DNA from: Jejuia algarum
GTDB taxonomy: Bacteria; Bacteroidota; Bacteroidia; Flavobacteriales; Flavobacteriaceae
DNA length: 64,000 nucleotides
NCBI GenBank assembly: GCA_947495775.1
Contig: CANMAQ010000001.1
Location: forward strand, 124,001 to 188,000
Reading direction: 5' to 3'
The notes beneath the pieces were generated by a model that had not been told where the DNA came from, searched no databases, and saw only the letters and a list, made by a program, of their open reading frames with translations. Both the position numbers and the translations under genes were made by a program. Shown piece after piece: positions 27,624 to 36,481 of this stretch. Numbering within the stretch: the first letter of the stretch is position 1; each line of letters opens with the position of its first letter.

Positions 27624-27860
27624 TCAAAATTCATTTTCGCCAACAGATTCATTTGTAGTCTGCAGAAACACATGGCCTTGTTTGTTTCTATTTAAGAAAA
27701 CAGGTGTTTCATTACGGAGTGTTGTAATTATTATTTGAAATTCTACAGCGTTATCATGTCGCTTCCAATTGGTCCAATTTCCATCGTTTAATTTTAATCT
27801 CACATGCCCGATATTGTGTTGTATATCCCATGCATAACGATACTCTAATACTTGTTTCAT
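27624..27860 (-). CDS. Small hypothetical protein, first gene of the astacin/LytTR cluster
   Basis: A 78-residue soluble protein rich in His, Asn and Trp (AWDIQHNIGHVRLKLNDGNW), apparently a small beta domain; no family recognised. It has no signal peptide, unlike its four downstream neighbours. The TAGTTTTG element 27 bp upstream and the 14-bp gap to the next gene support it as a real gene. Confidence 0.6.
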   Translation of the reverse strand: MKQVLEYRYAWDIQHNIGHVRLKLNDGNWTNWKRHDNAVEFQIIITTLRNETPVFLNRNKQGHVFLQTTNESVGENEF

Positions 27861-27886
27861 AATATCTTATTTGTTACTATTTTCCT

Positions 27887-27894
27887 CAAAACTA
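27887..27894 (-). promoter_or_regulatory. -7 element of the astacin/LytTR cluster
   Basis: On the minus strand this reads TAGTTTTG, matching TAnnTTTG, 27 bp before the start of the first gene; TTTTG lies about 21 bp further upstream as a loose -33. Confidence 0.5.
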
Positions 27895-28008
27895 CCTGTA
27901 AACAAAGGGCTTATCCAAAAAAATGTCGTGAATGACGCCTAAAATAGCGTGAATAACATTGTTAAATAATTTCTAATACAGGTTTTAGTTAAAGCGTGTC
28001 GAAAACTG

Positions 28009-28016
28009 TACTTTTG
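28009..28016 (+). promoter_or_regulatory. -7 element of dxs
   Basis: TACTTTTG matches TAnnTTTG. It ends only 4 bp before the GTG start at 28021, so the transcript may begin at or within a base or two of the start codon. Confidence 0.6.
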
Positions 28017-28020
28017 CACT

Positions 28021-29784
28021 GTGCAGTATCCGCTTTTAAATACCATAAATTTGCCAGAAGATCTTCGGCTTTTAGCTCCAAAAGACTTAACGCAACTTGC
28101 GCAAGAATTGCGCGAATTCATTATTACAATTGTAGCGACCAAAGAAGGGCATTTGGGAGCTAGTTTAGGTGTGATAGAGTTGACAATTGCACTACATTAT
28201 GTTTATAACACCCCTGTAGACCAATTACTCTGGGACGTTGGGCACCAAGCCTATGGTCATAAAATCTTAACAGGCCGTCGTGATGTGTTTCATACCAACA
28301 GGCAATTGGGCGGTATTAGTGGTTTCCCTAAACGCAGCGAAAGTGCGTATGATACCTTTGGTGTAGGCCATTCTTCTACAACAATTTCTGCAGCTTTAGG
28401 TATGGCTATTGCGTCGCAACTTAAAGGCGAAGACAGACACCATATTGCCGTTATTGGCGATGCTTCTATTGCGAGCGGTATGGCTTTCGAAGGTTTAAAC
28501 CATGCGGGAGTTACCTCTGCTAATCTCTTAATTATTTTAAACGATAATGCTATTGGTATAGACCCCAGTGTTGGGGCTTTAAAACAATATTTAACCAATG
28601 TTAAAAAAGGCACACAACGCCGAAATAATAGCATTGAAGCTTTAAACATCGACTACTCTGGCCCTGTAGACGGTCATGATTTTACAGCTTTAATTTCAGA
28701 ATTAAAACGTCTTAAAGCTGTTAAAGGGCCTAAACTTTTACATGTAATCACCACCAAAGGTAAGGGCTTAAAACAAGCAGAAGCAGACCAAGTAAAATAC
28801 CATGCGCCTGGAAAATTCGATGCTAAAACAGGGGAACTGCCTTACAGCCCTCCTAAAGTACAACCGCCAAAATACCAAGATGTTTTTGGACATACTATTG
28901 TGGAATTGGCTAAGGCTAATAAAAACATCGTAGGCATTACGCCTGCTATGCCTACAGGAAGTTCGCTTAAATTTATGATGGAAACCCTTCCAGAACGGGC
29001 TTTCGACGTTGGTATTGCCGAGCAGCATGCCGTAACACTAGCCGCTGGTATGGCCACACAAGGGCTGATCCCTTTTTGCACCATTTACTCTACCTTTATA
29101 CAACGGGCTTACGATCAAATTATTCATGACGTTGCCCTACAAAACCTTCCTGTGGTGTTTTGTTTAGACCGCGCTGGTTTAGTGGGTGAAGATGGAGCTA
29201 CACATCATGGTGTTTTCGATTTAAGTTACCTACGCTGCATTCCTAATCTTATTATTTTTGCGCCCCGTAACGAAATTGAGTTGCGCAACATTATGTATAC
29301 CGCACAACTTGGTCTAGAACATCCTATAGCGATTCGCTATCCTAGAGGTCGAGGTGTTACCATAGATTGGCAACAACCTTTTAATGCAATAGACATAGGT
29401 ACAGCAGAACAACTAAAACAAGGAGATGCCATCGCCGTACTTAGTATCGGTACTATAGCTAAAAATGTCACTGCTGCAATTACAGATCTAAAGGTATCGC
29501 ATTACGACATGCGCTTTGTGAAACCTTTAGACGAGGCGCTATTGCATCGTATTTTTAAAACCCATGATAGTATTGTTACCGTAGAAGACAACGCTTTATC
29601 TGGTGGTTTTGGATCGGTTATTTTAGAATTTGCGGCACATCACCAATATACGAACAGTATTAAAACTCAAGGCATTCCAGATCAGTTTGTAGAACACGGT
29701 CGTGTTGATGAATTACAAACATTAGTGGGATTAGATACTAATAGCTTGCGCCAACTGATAACAACTTTACAAGCACAACCTTAA
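28021..29784 (+). CDS. dxs: 1-deoxy-D-xylulose-5-phosphate synthase
   Basis: A 587-residue thiamine-diphosphate enzyme that makes DXP from pyruvate and glyceraldehyde 3-phosphate, the first step of the MEP isoprenoid pathway. Seen: KEGHLGASLGVIELTIALH, WDVGHQAYGHKILTGR, the TPP motif GDASIASGMAFEGLNHAG..LLIILNDN, and the transketolase pyrimidine domain (DVGIAEQHAVTLAAGMA). The start is GTG; the N-terminus QYPLLNTINLPEDLRLL fits the family length, and no ATG is near. It supplies precursors for the polyprenyl synthase at 8818. Confidence 0.96.
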   Translation: MQYPLLNTINLPEDLRLLAPKDLTQLAQELREFIITIVATKEGHLGASLGVIELTIALHYVYNTPVDQLLWDVGHQAYGHKILTGRRDVFHTNRQLGGISGFPKRSESAYDTFGVGHSSTTISAALGMAIASQLKGEDRHHIAVIGDASIASGMAFEGLNHAGVTSANLLIILNDNAIGIDPSVGALKQYLTNVKKGTQRRNNSIEALNIDYSGPVDGHDFTALISELKRLKAVKGPKLLHVITTKGKGLKQAEADQVKYHAPGKFDAKTGELPYSPPKVQPPKYQDVFGHTIVELAKANKNIVGITPAMPTGSSLKFMMETLPERAFDVGIAEQHAVTLAAGMATQGLIPFCTIYSTFIQRAYDQIIHDVALQNLPVVFCLDRAGLVGEDGATHHGVFDLSYLRCIPNLIIFAPRNEIELRNIMYTAQLGLEHPIAIRYPRGRGVTIDWQQPFNAIDIGTAEQLKQGDAIAVLSIGTIAKNVTAAITDLKVSHYDMRFVKPLDEALLHRIFKTHDSIVTVEDNALSGGFGSVILEFAAHHQYTNSIKTQGIPDQFVEHGRVDELQTLVGLDTNSLRQLITTLQAQP

Positions 29785-29811
29785 ATTGATGTATTGCGTA
29801 TTACACCTGTT

Positions 29812-31152
29812 TTAAAACGCTACGCCTTCTATATTCTTAAAATTTTGTATGGCTTTACGATCGCTCAACAAAGACACATAATGGCATACCGCTAATAATC
29901 TATCATACAGTTCGGGAGCATTAAAATCTATAGTATCTGGTAAGCGCTTTAAGATAAGAGCATCATAATTAGAGGCTGTACCTTTAAAATTGTTATTAAC
30001 AGCTTTAGTGTAGACCTCTAAAAGTTTATTTATAATCTGATAACCTGCAATCTCTTTATCGATAACCTCTTCAGATTGGTAAATTTTCTCAATACTAATT
30101 TTTATAATATCTTTAATTTGAGCTTCGTATTTGCTCTTATCTAAAAGTGCTGCATCGAAAGTCCCTTCCAAAATAGCCGTTTCATTAGCCATAAAAATAC
30201 TTACGGCATCATTAATTAAGGCACCAATAGCTAATGCTCTAAGGTAACTTACGCGATCTGCCTTGGTTTTTAAAGCATAATAGTTTTCGGTTTTAATATT
30301 TTCACGAATCAATTTAGACAAATACTCTAAAGCATATTCTTCTGGAATAAGTCCTAAGTTAATCCCATCTTCAAAGTCGATAATCGTATAACAAATATCA
30401 TCTGCAGCTTCTACCAAATACGCTAAAGGGTGACGTGCATACCCAGAATGCGCTGCATTGCGCTTTACCAGCCCTAATGTATCTGCTACATCATTAAAGG
30501 CCTCTTTTTCCGACTGAAAAAAACCGTATTTTTTATCTGCAATATGCGTTGTAGGCTTTTTAGGCAGAGACGCTTTGGGATATTTGGTAAATGCACCTAA
30601 TGTCGCATAACTTAAACGCAACCCGCCTTTACGTCCTGCTCTACTTTGGGTTAAAATTTTAAAACCATTGGCATTGCCTTCAAAATCACAGAGGTCTTGA
30701 TAGGCAGCCTCTGTTAATGAGGCCTTAAATTGTTGGCCGCCTCCAGATTTAAAAAATTCGCCAATAGCTTTTTCTCCAGAATGTCCAAAAGGAGGATTCC
30801 CTATGTCATGTGCTAAGGCTGCTGTAGCTACTATAGCGCCAAAATCATTAGCCTGATAGCCATGAACAGCTTGCAAATCTGGATGCTTCTCCAGCACCCT
30901 CTTCCCGACTTGTCGTCCTAAAGAACGGCCTACCACACTTACCTCTAAACTGTGTGTAAGTCTCGTATGTACAAAATCGGTTTGAGACAAGGGAATAACC
31001 TGTGTTTTGTCTTGTAAACTCCTAAATTCTTGCGAAAATACAATGCGATCGTAATCCACATCAAATCCTAAACGCGTTTCATCTTGTGCTGTTCTTAAGC
31101 GCTCATTGGTGTCTCCATAGCGTTTTAAAGAAAGTAATTGTGCCCAGTTCAT
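29812..31152 (-). CDS. dgt: Deoxyguanosinetriphosphate triphosphohydrolase (HD domain)
   Basis: A 446-residue HD-superfamily enzyme that hydrolyses dGTP (or other dNTPs) to deoxynucleoside and triphosphate. It has the Dgt N-terminal motif (DYDRIVFSQEFRSLQDKTQV), TRLTHSLEVS and ALAHDIGNPPFGHSGE (metal-binding HD), and YLVEAADDICYTIIDFEDG. Length is normal for the short Dgt type. It diverges from the array-bearing promoter at 31216. Confidence 0.92.
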   Translation of the reverse strand: MNWAQLLSLKRYGDTNERLRTAQDETRLGFDVDYDRIVFSQEFRSLQDKTQVIPLSQTDFVHTRLTHSLEVSVVGRSLGRQVGKRVLEKHPDLQAVHGYQANDFGAIVATAALAHDIGNPPFGHSGEKAIGEFFKSGGGQQFKASLTEAAYQDLCDFEGNANGFKILTQSRAGRKGGLRLSYATLGAFTKYPKASLPKKPTTHIADKKYGFFQSEKEAFNDVADTLGLVKRNAAHSGYARHPLAYLVEAADDICYTIIDFEDGINLGLIPEEYALEYLSKLIRENIKTENYYALKTKADRVSYLRALAIGALINDAVSIFMANETAILEGTFDAALLDKSKYEAQIKDIIKISIEKIYQSEEVIDKEIAGYQIINKLLEVYTKAVNNNFKGTASNYDALILKRLPDTIDFNAPELYDRLLAVCHYVSLLSDRKAIQNFKNIEGVAF

Positions 31153-31215
31153 ATCCTAACCATAAAAGGAAAGCAAGATAATTGTTTTCGTGAACATACA
31201 ATCCAGAAAACCTGT

Positions 31216-31292
31216 TAACATTAAGATAACATTTTAGTTATTTAGGTTTAATGATTCGGTAACACTTAAATCGCATTAAACCAGTTTCTTTG
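31216..31292 (+). promoter_or_regulatory. Six 11-bp phased repeats plus -7 element (putative Pho-type array A)
   Basis: Units in register: TAACATTAAGA (31216), TAACATTTTAG (31227), TTATTTAGGTT (31238), TAATGATTCGG (31249), TAACACTTAAA (31260), TCGCATTAAAC (31271), then CAG and a poor -7 element TTTCTTTG (31285-31292). The 11-bp direct-repeat plan with the last unit where a -33 box would be is that of PhoB-type activator sites. The transcript would start near 31297 and reach the ATG at 31316 after about 19 nt. Confidence 0.7.
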
Positions 31293-31315
31293 CAAAAAAA
31301 ATGATTTTCAATTTC

Positions 31316-31693
31316 ATGAAAGTATTACTCTCAGTACTATTACTAACGCTAAGCACTTTTAGTTTTGCTCAAAACACAAACACAATTAGTGGTATTATTA
31401 CCGATGCAGAAAGTGATAGCGCTCCGCTATTATTAGCTAAAGTAACTTTAAAAGAAACAGGACAAAAGGCGTTAACAAATGAAACAGGCACTTTTAGTTT
31501 TGACAACCTAGCACAAGGTACTTATACCTTAGTATGTAGTTTTACGGGATATGAAACCAAAGAAATCGTTGCCACTTTAAATGCGCCTACCGATGTTGTG
31601 CTTCACGCTTCTTCTTTATCTTTAGATGACCTTACTTTAGCGTTCGCAGCCTCTGCATCTAAAACACAAGATGATGCTATAAAACATAATTAA
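31316..31693 (+). CDS. Secreted stand-alone carboxypeptidase-regulatory-like domain protein
   Basis: A 125-residue protein: signal peptide (KVLLSVLLLTLSTFSFAQ) and one regulatory-like (CNA-B-like) domain. It aligns along its whole length with the first 120 residues of the TonB receptor at 31965 (YTLVCSFTGYETKEI against YTLQVSFVGYETQEK; ASSLSLDDL against ASAASLDEV) and stops where that receptor continues into its plug. The ATG at 31316 is chosen over 31301 because of the signal peptide and the 19-nt leader seen in the related promoters. Function unknown; putative control by array A. Confidence 0.75.
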   Translation: MKVLLSVLLLTLSTFSFAQNTNTISGIITDAESDSAPLLLAKVTLKETGQKALTNETGTFSFDNLAQGTYTLVCSFTGYETKEIVATLNAPTDVVLHASSLSLDDLTLAFAASASKTQDDAIKHN

Positions 31694-31722
31694 ACGTATA
31701 CATTAATTTAACATACCTATTT

Positions 31723-31764
31723 AAAAAAAAGCACTTTTTACAATTGTAAAAAGTGCTTTTTTTT
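31723..31764. terminator. Terminator between the small domain protein and the TonB receptor
   Basis: Near-perfect hairpin AAAAAAAAGCACTTTTTACAATTGTAAAAAGTGCTTTTTTTT is broken here as arms around 31723-31740 and 31747-31764 with T-run. It separates two transcription units. Confidence 0.9.
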
Positions 31765-31864
31765 AGGCCTAGTCCAGTACCTGAAAGGGCTTTTCTACAA
31801 ATAGCACTTTCTTAATCAAATGTTAATTTATTGTAAACAATCCTTAAAAAAACAGCGCCTTTGA

Positions 31865-31941
31865 TAACGTTAAACTAACGCTTTTATTACAGTTCTTTAA
31901 TTGTGTAATAACACAATAGTCACAAAGAGGTGGTTTCTTTG
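31865..31941 (+). promoter_or_regulatory. Six 11-bp phased repeats plus -7 element (putative Pho-type array B)
   Basis: Units: TAACGTTAAAC (31865), TAACGCTTTTA (31876), TTACAGTTCTT (31887), TAATTGTGTAA (31898), TAACACAATAG (31909), TCACAAAGAGG (31920), then TGG and TTTCTTTG (31934-31941). Number of units, the 44-bp step between first and fifth unit, the 3-bp gap and the -7 sequence are identical to array A. Confidence 0.7.
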
Positions 31942-31964
31942 CGGCAACAAATTAAAACGAAATA

Positions 31965-34805
31965 ATGAGACATTTTTTACTATTATTACTTCTCTTTACC
32001 AGTGTGTTAGCTCAGGCTCAAGACACAGGGTCAGTATCTGGAAAACTTACTGACAAAGACTATAATAATGAACCATTAGCGTTTGCTAATGTATTGATTA
32101 AAGGCACCACAAAAGGAACAACGTCTGATTTTGATGGGCTTTACGAAATTAAAGGTTTAGAAGCTGGATCGTATACTTTACAAGTTAGTTTTGTAGGTTA
32201 CGAGACGCAAGAAAAAACAATTACGATTACAGCAGGAAACACAACCAAGTTAGATCTAGTTATGTCTGCAAGTGCTGCCTCTTTAGACGAGGTTGTTATT
32301 AGTGTAAGTCGAAAAAAAGAAACTGAAGCAGCTACACTTTTAGACCAGAAAAAAGCTGTAGAGATCAAGCAAACTATTGGAACTGTTGAGCTTGCAAAAA
32401 AAGGTGTTAGCGATGCAGCGGGTGCTGTATCAAAAATATCTGGAGTTTCTAAACAAGAAGGCTCTAGTAATGTATACGTTCGCGGTTTAAGCGATAGATA
32501 TTTAAACACCACACTTAACGGTTTATCTCTACCTTCTAATGATGTGAGTAAGAAGAATATTGATTTAAACTTATTTTCATCTGATATTATAGAAAATGTG
32601 TCTATTAGTAAAGCGTACTCTTCTAAGTTTTATGCTGATTTTGCTGCTGGTAACGTAGATATTACCTCTAAAGATTATACAGGAGACGGCTTTTTTGAAT
32701 TTAGTGTTGGTTCTGGTATAAACACCAATGCCGTAGATAAAAATTTTATTAGAAGTGAAGGTACTGGTTACTTTGGGTTTTACAACAGGTTTTCGCAAGA
32801 GCCTTTCGCTGTAATCCTTAATCACGGTGTAGACCCTGTAGACGCAGGAGCACCTATAAACGTTAGTTTTGGAGGGTCTTTTGGGAAGTCATTCTCTTTT
32901 AAAGATGGTTCTAAACTTAGTTTTTACGGAACAGGATCTTTCGAGAACAACTTTGAATACCGAAGAGGTGTTTCTGTAGATTTTACAAACGTAGAAAATA
33001 AAGCATTTGATGCTGCCGAAGAGTTTGAGTATGGCACAACAACAACAGCTATGGCTTCTATTATCTATAAAATAGATGGTAATAACTCCATCAAAGCCAA
33101 TTCATTATTTATAAACAGTTCATCAGACAAAGTAGGTTTCTTTGGTATAGATGGTACGGGTAGAAATAGGGATGCCATAGAAGATACAGATCAAGGTTTC
33201 TTTCAAAAAAACATACAGTTTAATGAAAACTTGATTTACGTAAACCAATTAACGGGTAAACATAAATTTGAGCCTTTAGATCTAGATTGGGGTTTTGGTC
33301 ATAACTTTGTTAATGCTAACGAGCCAGACAGAAAGCGTTTTAGCTTTGAAAACTTTCAATTTGCCTTAGACAATGATCCTAATACAAATCCAGAATTCTT
33401 TAGCAATGTGGATTTCGATAACCAACGTTATTTTCAAAACATACAAGATGAAGAATTTAACGGCCGTTTAAATCTTACTGTTAAAACTATTGAAAACACA
33501 AAGTTAAACATTGGCTATAACGGAAGGTCTAAAGAACGTAATTTCGACAATACTAGATTTGGATTGGACATTATTGGAGACCCTACCGTACCAAATGTTA
33601 ATAGCTTAAATAACTTCTTCTCTTTCAGCAACCTAAATACTAGTGTTTCTCCTGGAGGTTTTACCGTTAACATTATTAACCCAATCCCTGGGCAGAGCAA
33701 TGTGAACCGTCCTGGCTTAGACGAGAACACTTACGATGGTAAACTGGACATTCATGCAGGATATGTTAATGCGCAAATTAACCTTGACGATAAATGGTTA
33801 ATTGTACCAGGTCTTCGTGTAGAATCTTTTGACCAAACCGTGTCTTATGACGTGATTAACCTCGGTAATAACGGCGTAGGTTCTGTTTCTGATTCCGATG
33901 ATTTATTCCTACCAAGTTTAAGTGTGAAATATGCGTTACAAGAAGATCAAAATTTACGTTTCTCGGCAAGTAGAACTATTTCACTTCCAGAATTTAAAGA
34001 AGTAGCTCCTTTTGTATACGAAAGTGTATCACAACGTATTGGTGGTAACCCCGATTTATTTGGAAGAGGTGACAATACAGGTTTTGTTAATGTTCCAGAT
34101 GTCTCTTTCTCTAATGTGATTAATATAGATTTAAAATACGAATGGTTTTTAAGCCCTTTAGAATTATTCGCTGTTAGTACTTTCTACAAGCGAATTGATG
34201 ATCCTGTAAACTTAGTTGTAGCTTTCGATGCGACAGGAACACAACGCTTCTTTAGAACAGGTGAAAAGGCGCAAGTATTTGGAGCTGAAATTGATTTTAG
34301 AAAAAATCTAATTCTAAACGAAGACGACGAAGCAGAACTTTCCTTCGGTGTCAATGCTACAATTATGCATACAGAACAAGATTTATACGATAATATTGTC
34401 GGTACTTTTAGCGTAAGCTTTTCTGAAGACAAAGAACAATTACAAGGCGCCTCTCCTTTTGTAGGTAACGCCGATATTACCTATGCTCCAACTTTAAATG
34501 ACAATTTCAAACCCTCTGCGACCTTATCAACATCTTATTTCTCAGATAGAATAGATGCTTTAGGTTCTGGTGCTTTAGGTAATGTTATTGAAAAAGGAAT
34601 TCCTTCTTTAGACTTTATTTTAAGAAACAAAATTGGTGAAAAATTTCAAGCCAACTTTGCCGTGAAAAATATTTTAAATCCTCGTGTACGTTACATTAGA
34701 GAGAGTGCAGACGGAGACATATTAGTAACCTCTGCCAATGGTAAAGATGTTACGAACTACAGAAAAGGATTGAACATAGGATTACAATTAAAATACAAAT
34801 TTTAA
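31965..34805 (+). CDS. TonB-dependent outer-membrane receptor
   Basis: A 946-residue receptor: signal peptide to about residue 18, regulatory-like domain (20-105), TonB-plug (about 120-240; SNVYVRGLSDRYLNTTLNGL) and a 22-strand-type barrel ending in the outer-membrane signal LQLKYKF. It imports a ligand too large or too rare for porins, using TonB energy. Only 28 bp separate it from the beta-helix lipoprotein gene, so the two form an operon. The array at 31865 and the nearby Pit gene suggest a phosphorus-containing ligand; this is inference. It is not a SusC with a SusD partner. Confidence 0.93.
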   Translation: MRHFLLLLLLFTSVLAQAQDTGSVSGKLTDKDYNNEPLAFANVLIKGTTKGTTSDFDGLYEIKGLEAGSYTLQVSFVGYETQEKTITITAGNTTKLDLVMSASAASLDEVVISVSRKKETEAATLLDQKKAVEIKQTIGTVELAKKGVSDAAGAVSKISGVSKQEGSSNVYVRGLSDRYLNTTLNGLSLPSNDVSKKNIDLNLFSSDIIENVSISKAYSSKFYADFAAGNVDITSKDYTGDGFFEFSVGSGINTNAVDKNFIRSEGTGYFGFYNRFSQEPFAVILNHGVDPVDAGAPINVSFGGSFGKSFSFKDGSKLSFYGTGSFENNFEYRRGVSVDFTNVENKAFDAAEEFEYGTTTTAMASIIYKIDGNNSIKANSLFINSSSDKVGFFGIDGTGRNRDAIEDTDQGFFQKNIQFNENLIYVNQLTGKHKFEPLDLDWGFGHNFVNANEPDRKRFSFENFQFALDNDPNTNPEFFSNVDFDNQRYFQNIQDEEFNGRLNLTVKTIENTKLNIGYNGRSKERNFDNTRFGLDIIGDPTVPNVNSLNNFFSFSNLNTSVSPGGFTVNIINPIPGQSNVNRPGLDENTYDGKLDIHAGYVNAQINLDDKWLIVPGLRVESFDQTVSYDVINLGNNGVGSVSDSDDLFLPSLSVKYALQEDQNLRFSASRTISLPEFKEVAPFVYESVSQRIGGNPDLFGRGDNTGFVNVPDVSFSNVINIDLKYEWFLSPLELFAVSTFYKRIDDPVNLVVAFDATGTQRFFRTGEKAQVFGAEIDFRKNLILNEDDEAELSFGVNATIMHTEQDLYDNIVGTFSVSFSEDKEQLQGASPFVGNADITYAPTLNDNFKPSATLSTSYFSDRIDALGSGALGNVIEKGIPSLDFILRNKIGEKFQANFAVKNILNPRVRYIRESADGDILVTSANGKDVTNYRKGLNIGLQLKYKF

Positions 34806-34833
34806 ACAAAAACAACACTTTAATTTTAAGAAA

Positions 34834-36027
34834 ATGAAAACCACACGCAATTTATTCTTAACATTTAGCGCTGCTTTATTAGCACTAACTTTTAACTCTT
34901 GTGCATCAGATGACACCGCTGATATTACAATCATTGAGGGCAATAATGATGCTAACGTTGTAGAAGGAATTCCTGTTCCTGCGGCAACGTATACATCCGA
35001 CCTAGTATTAGATGCCAATACGGCTTACACTATAAACGGTCCTGTAATTATAGCTGAAGGTGCTACACTTAGAATTGGAGAAGGCGCTATAATTCGATCT
35101 GCAGCTAACGGTGCAAATGTATATGTAGCTATTTCTCAAGGCGCGCAAATTATCGCTAACGGAACCGCTGCAAATCCAATTGTATTTACTTCTGGATCTT
35201 CAACGCCTGCCGCAGGACAGTGGGGAGGTTTAATTATCTTAGGGCGCGCACCTTTAAACTCTGTAACTGGTAACGCTACAGCAACCTCTGAAATTGGAAG
35301 TTTAGCTTATGGTGGTTCAGACGCTGCCGACAATTCTGGTATTATACGTTATGTACGTGTAGAATACTCTGGAGGTGCTGCCGATGGTTCTTCTGAAAAC
35401 AATGGATTCTCTTTCTACGGTGTAGGTTCTGGAACTACAGTAGATTTTATTCAAGCATTTGAAGGTGCTGATGATGGTATCGAGTTCTTTGGTGGTACTG
35501 TAAATGTAGATCACTTGGTAATTACAAACTGTCAAGATGATTCTATAGACTGGACAGAAGGTTATATAGGAAACATCACAGATGCTTATGTATCTCATGG
35601 CGAATCTCACGATAAGGGTATCGAGGGAGATGGTTATAATACGGATATAGGTAATTTATCTGACCCTATTTTCTGGTCTAGACCTACTATTACAAATTTA
35701 ACGATAAAAGGTTTAGGTTCTGATACTAATAACGAAGCTATTCGCTTAAGAGCAGGTACACAAGGATTCTTAAACAATGTTTTACTTGAAGGTTTCACAG
35801 AAGGTTTCGATTTAGATGGTGATGCTGGTGATAGTGCAAACCCAACTGGAACTGGAGTAATAAACGGTGTTTTAAGTGCGACTGACGTTACATTTAACGA
35901 TGTTACAGAGCAATTTAAAAACGATACTGGAGATACTTTTGCTGTTGAAGATTTCTTAACAGGTATTGGTGCTGGTACAGGTACTGCGTTTTCTACTTGG
36001 GGTGCAGGATGGACCGTGGGTAACTAA
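34834..36027 (+). CDS. Lipoprotein with right-handed beta-helix, partner of the TonB receptor
   Basis: A 397-residue lipoprotein (LTFNSCASDD, Cys23, with acidic residues after it favouring surface display). The body is made of short Gly-, Asn- and Asp-rich turns typical of a right-handed beta-helix (TINGPVIIAEGATLRIGEGA, IVFTSGSSTPAAGQWGGLII, GADDGIEFFGGTVNVDHLVI). It probably binds or processes the substrate of the receptor encoded 28 bp upstream, in the position SusD-like proteins hold in other systems. No catalytic residues can be assigned. A terminator follows. Confidence 0.8.
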   Translation: MKTTRNLFLTFSAALLALTFNSCASDDTADITIIEGNNDANVVEGIPVPAATYTSDLVLDANTAYTINGPVIIAEGATLRIGEGAIIRSAANGANVYVAISQGAQIIANGTAANPIVFTSGSSTPAAGQWGGLIILGRAPLNSVTGNATATSEIGSLAYGGSDAADNSGIIRYVRVEYSGGAADGSSENNGFSFYGVGSGTTVDFIQAFEGADDGIEFFGGTVNVDHLVITNCQDDSIDWTEGYIGNITDAYVSHGESHDKGIEGDGYNTDIGNLSDPIFWSRPTITNLTIKGLGSDTNNEAIRLRAGTQGFLNNVLLEGFTEGFDLDGDAGDSANPTGTGVINGVLSATDVTFNDVTEQFKNDTGDTFAVEDFLTGIGAGTGTAFSTWGAGWTVGN

Positions 36028-36046
36028 TTTCTTTTAAAATTACATA

Positions 36047-36077
36047 AAAAAAGCATCCTATTACAGGATGCTTTTTT
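36047..36077. terminator. Bidirectional terminator after the TonB/beta-helix operon
   Basis: Hairpin GCATCCT (36053-36059), loop ATTAC, AGGATGC (36065-36071), with A-run before and T-run after; it also ends the convergent MORN-like gene. Confidence 0.9.
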
Positions 36078-36104
36078 AGTTATAGTTGTAGTTGGTATAA
36101 TTGG

Positions 36105-36422
36105 CTAAAGTGATGCAATATTTTTGGAGTAATCTACTTTCTTAGTTTTCCCTTCTATGACATAAATCCATTCTCCAGTTTTCTTTCCTTCTTTATAATA
36201 TGCAGTCACTGTCTTTTCTCCTGCTTCATTAAAACTTAACCACTGTCCTTCTAATTTACCGTCGGCAGTATAAGATCCTGTTTGACTCACTTTACCATTC
36301 TCATGGTAATATGTAACATCTATTAAATTTGTCTCTTTATTAAGCGTTAATGTTCTTTCTTTTTGTGCAAAAACGGATACACTAATAAATAGTGCCGCTA
36401 AAATTGATATATATGTTTTCAT
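36105..36422 (-). CDS. Secreted MORN/YwqK-like repeat protein
   Basis: A 105-residue protein with a signal peptide (YISILAALFISVSVFAQ) and repeats of the form YxxNGKxxxxGxYxxGKxxGxW (YYHENGKVSQTGSY, TADGKLEGQWLSF, YYKEGKKTGEWIY). Such repeats are annotated as MORN-like or YwqK-type; the function in Bacteroidota is unknown. Its promoter is the -7 element at 36454-36461. Confidence 0.8.
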   Translation of the reverse strand: MKTYISILAALFISVSVFAQKERTLTLNKETNLIDVTYYHENGKVSQTGSYTADGKLEGQWLSFNEAGEKTVTAYYKEGKKTGEWIYVIEGKTKKVDYSKNIASL

Positions 36423-36453
36423 TGCTATTTGGGTTTAATTAATAATTACTTTA

Positions 36454-36461
36454 CAAATATA
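36454..36461 (-). promoter_or_regulatory. -7 element of the MORN-like gene
   Basis: Reads TATATTTG on the minus strand, matching TAnnTTTG, 31 bp before the start at 36422. Confidence 0.6.
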
Positions 36462-36481
36462 TATTTTATTTTACTTTTAAA

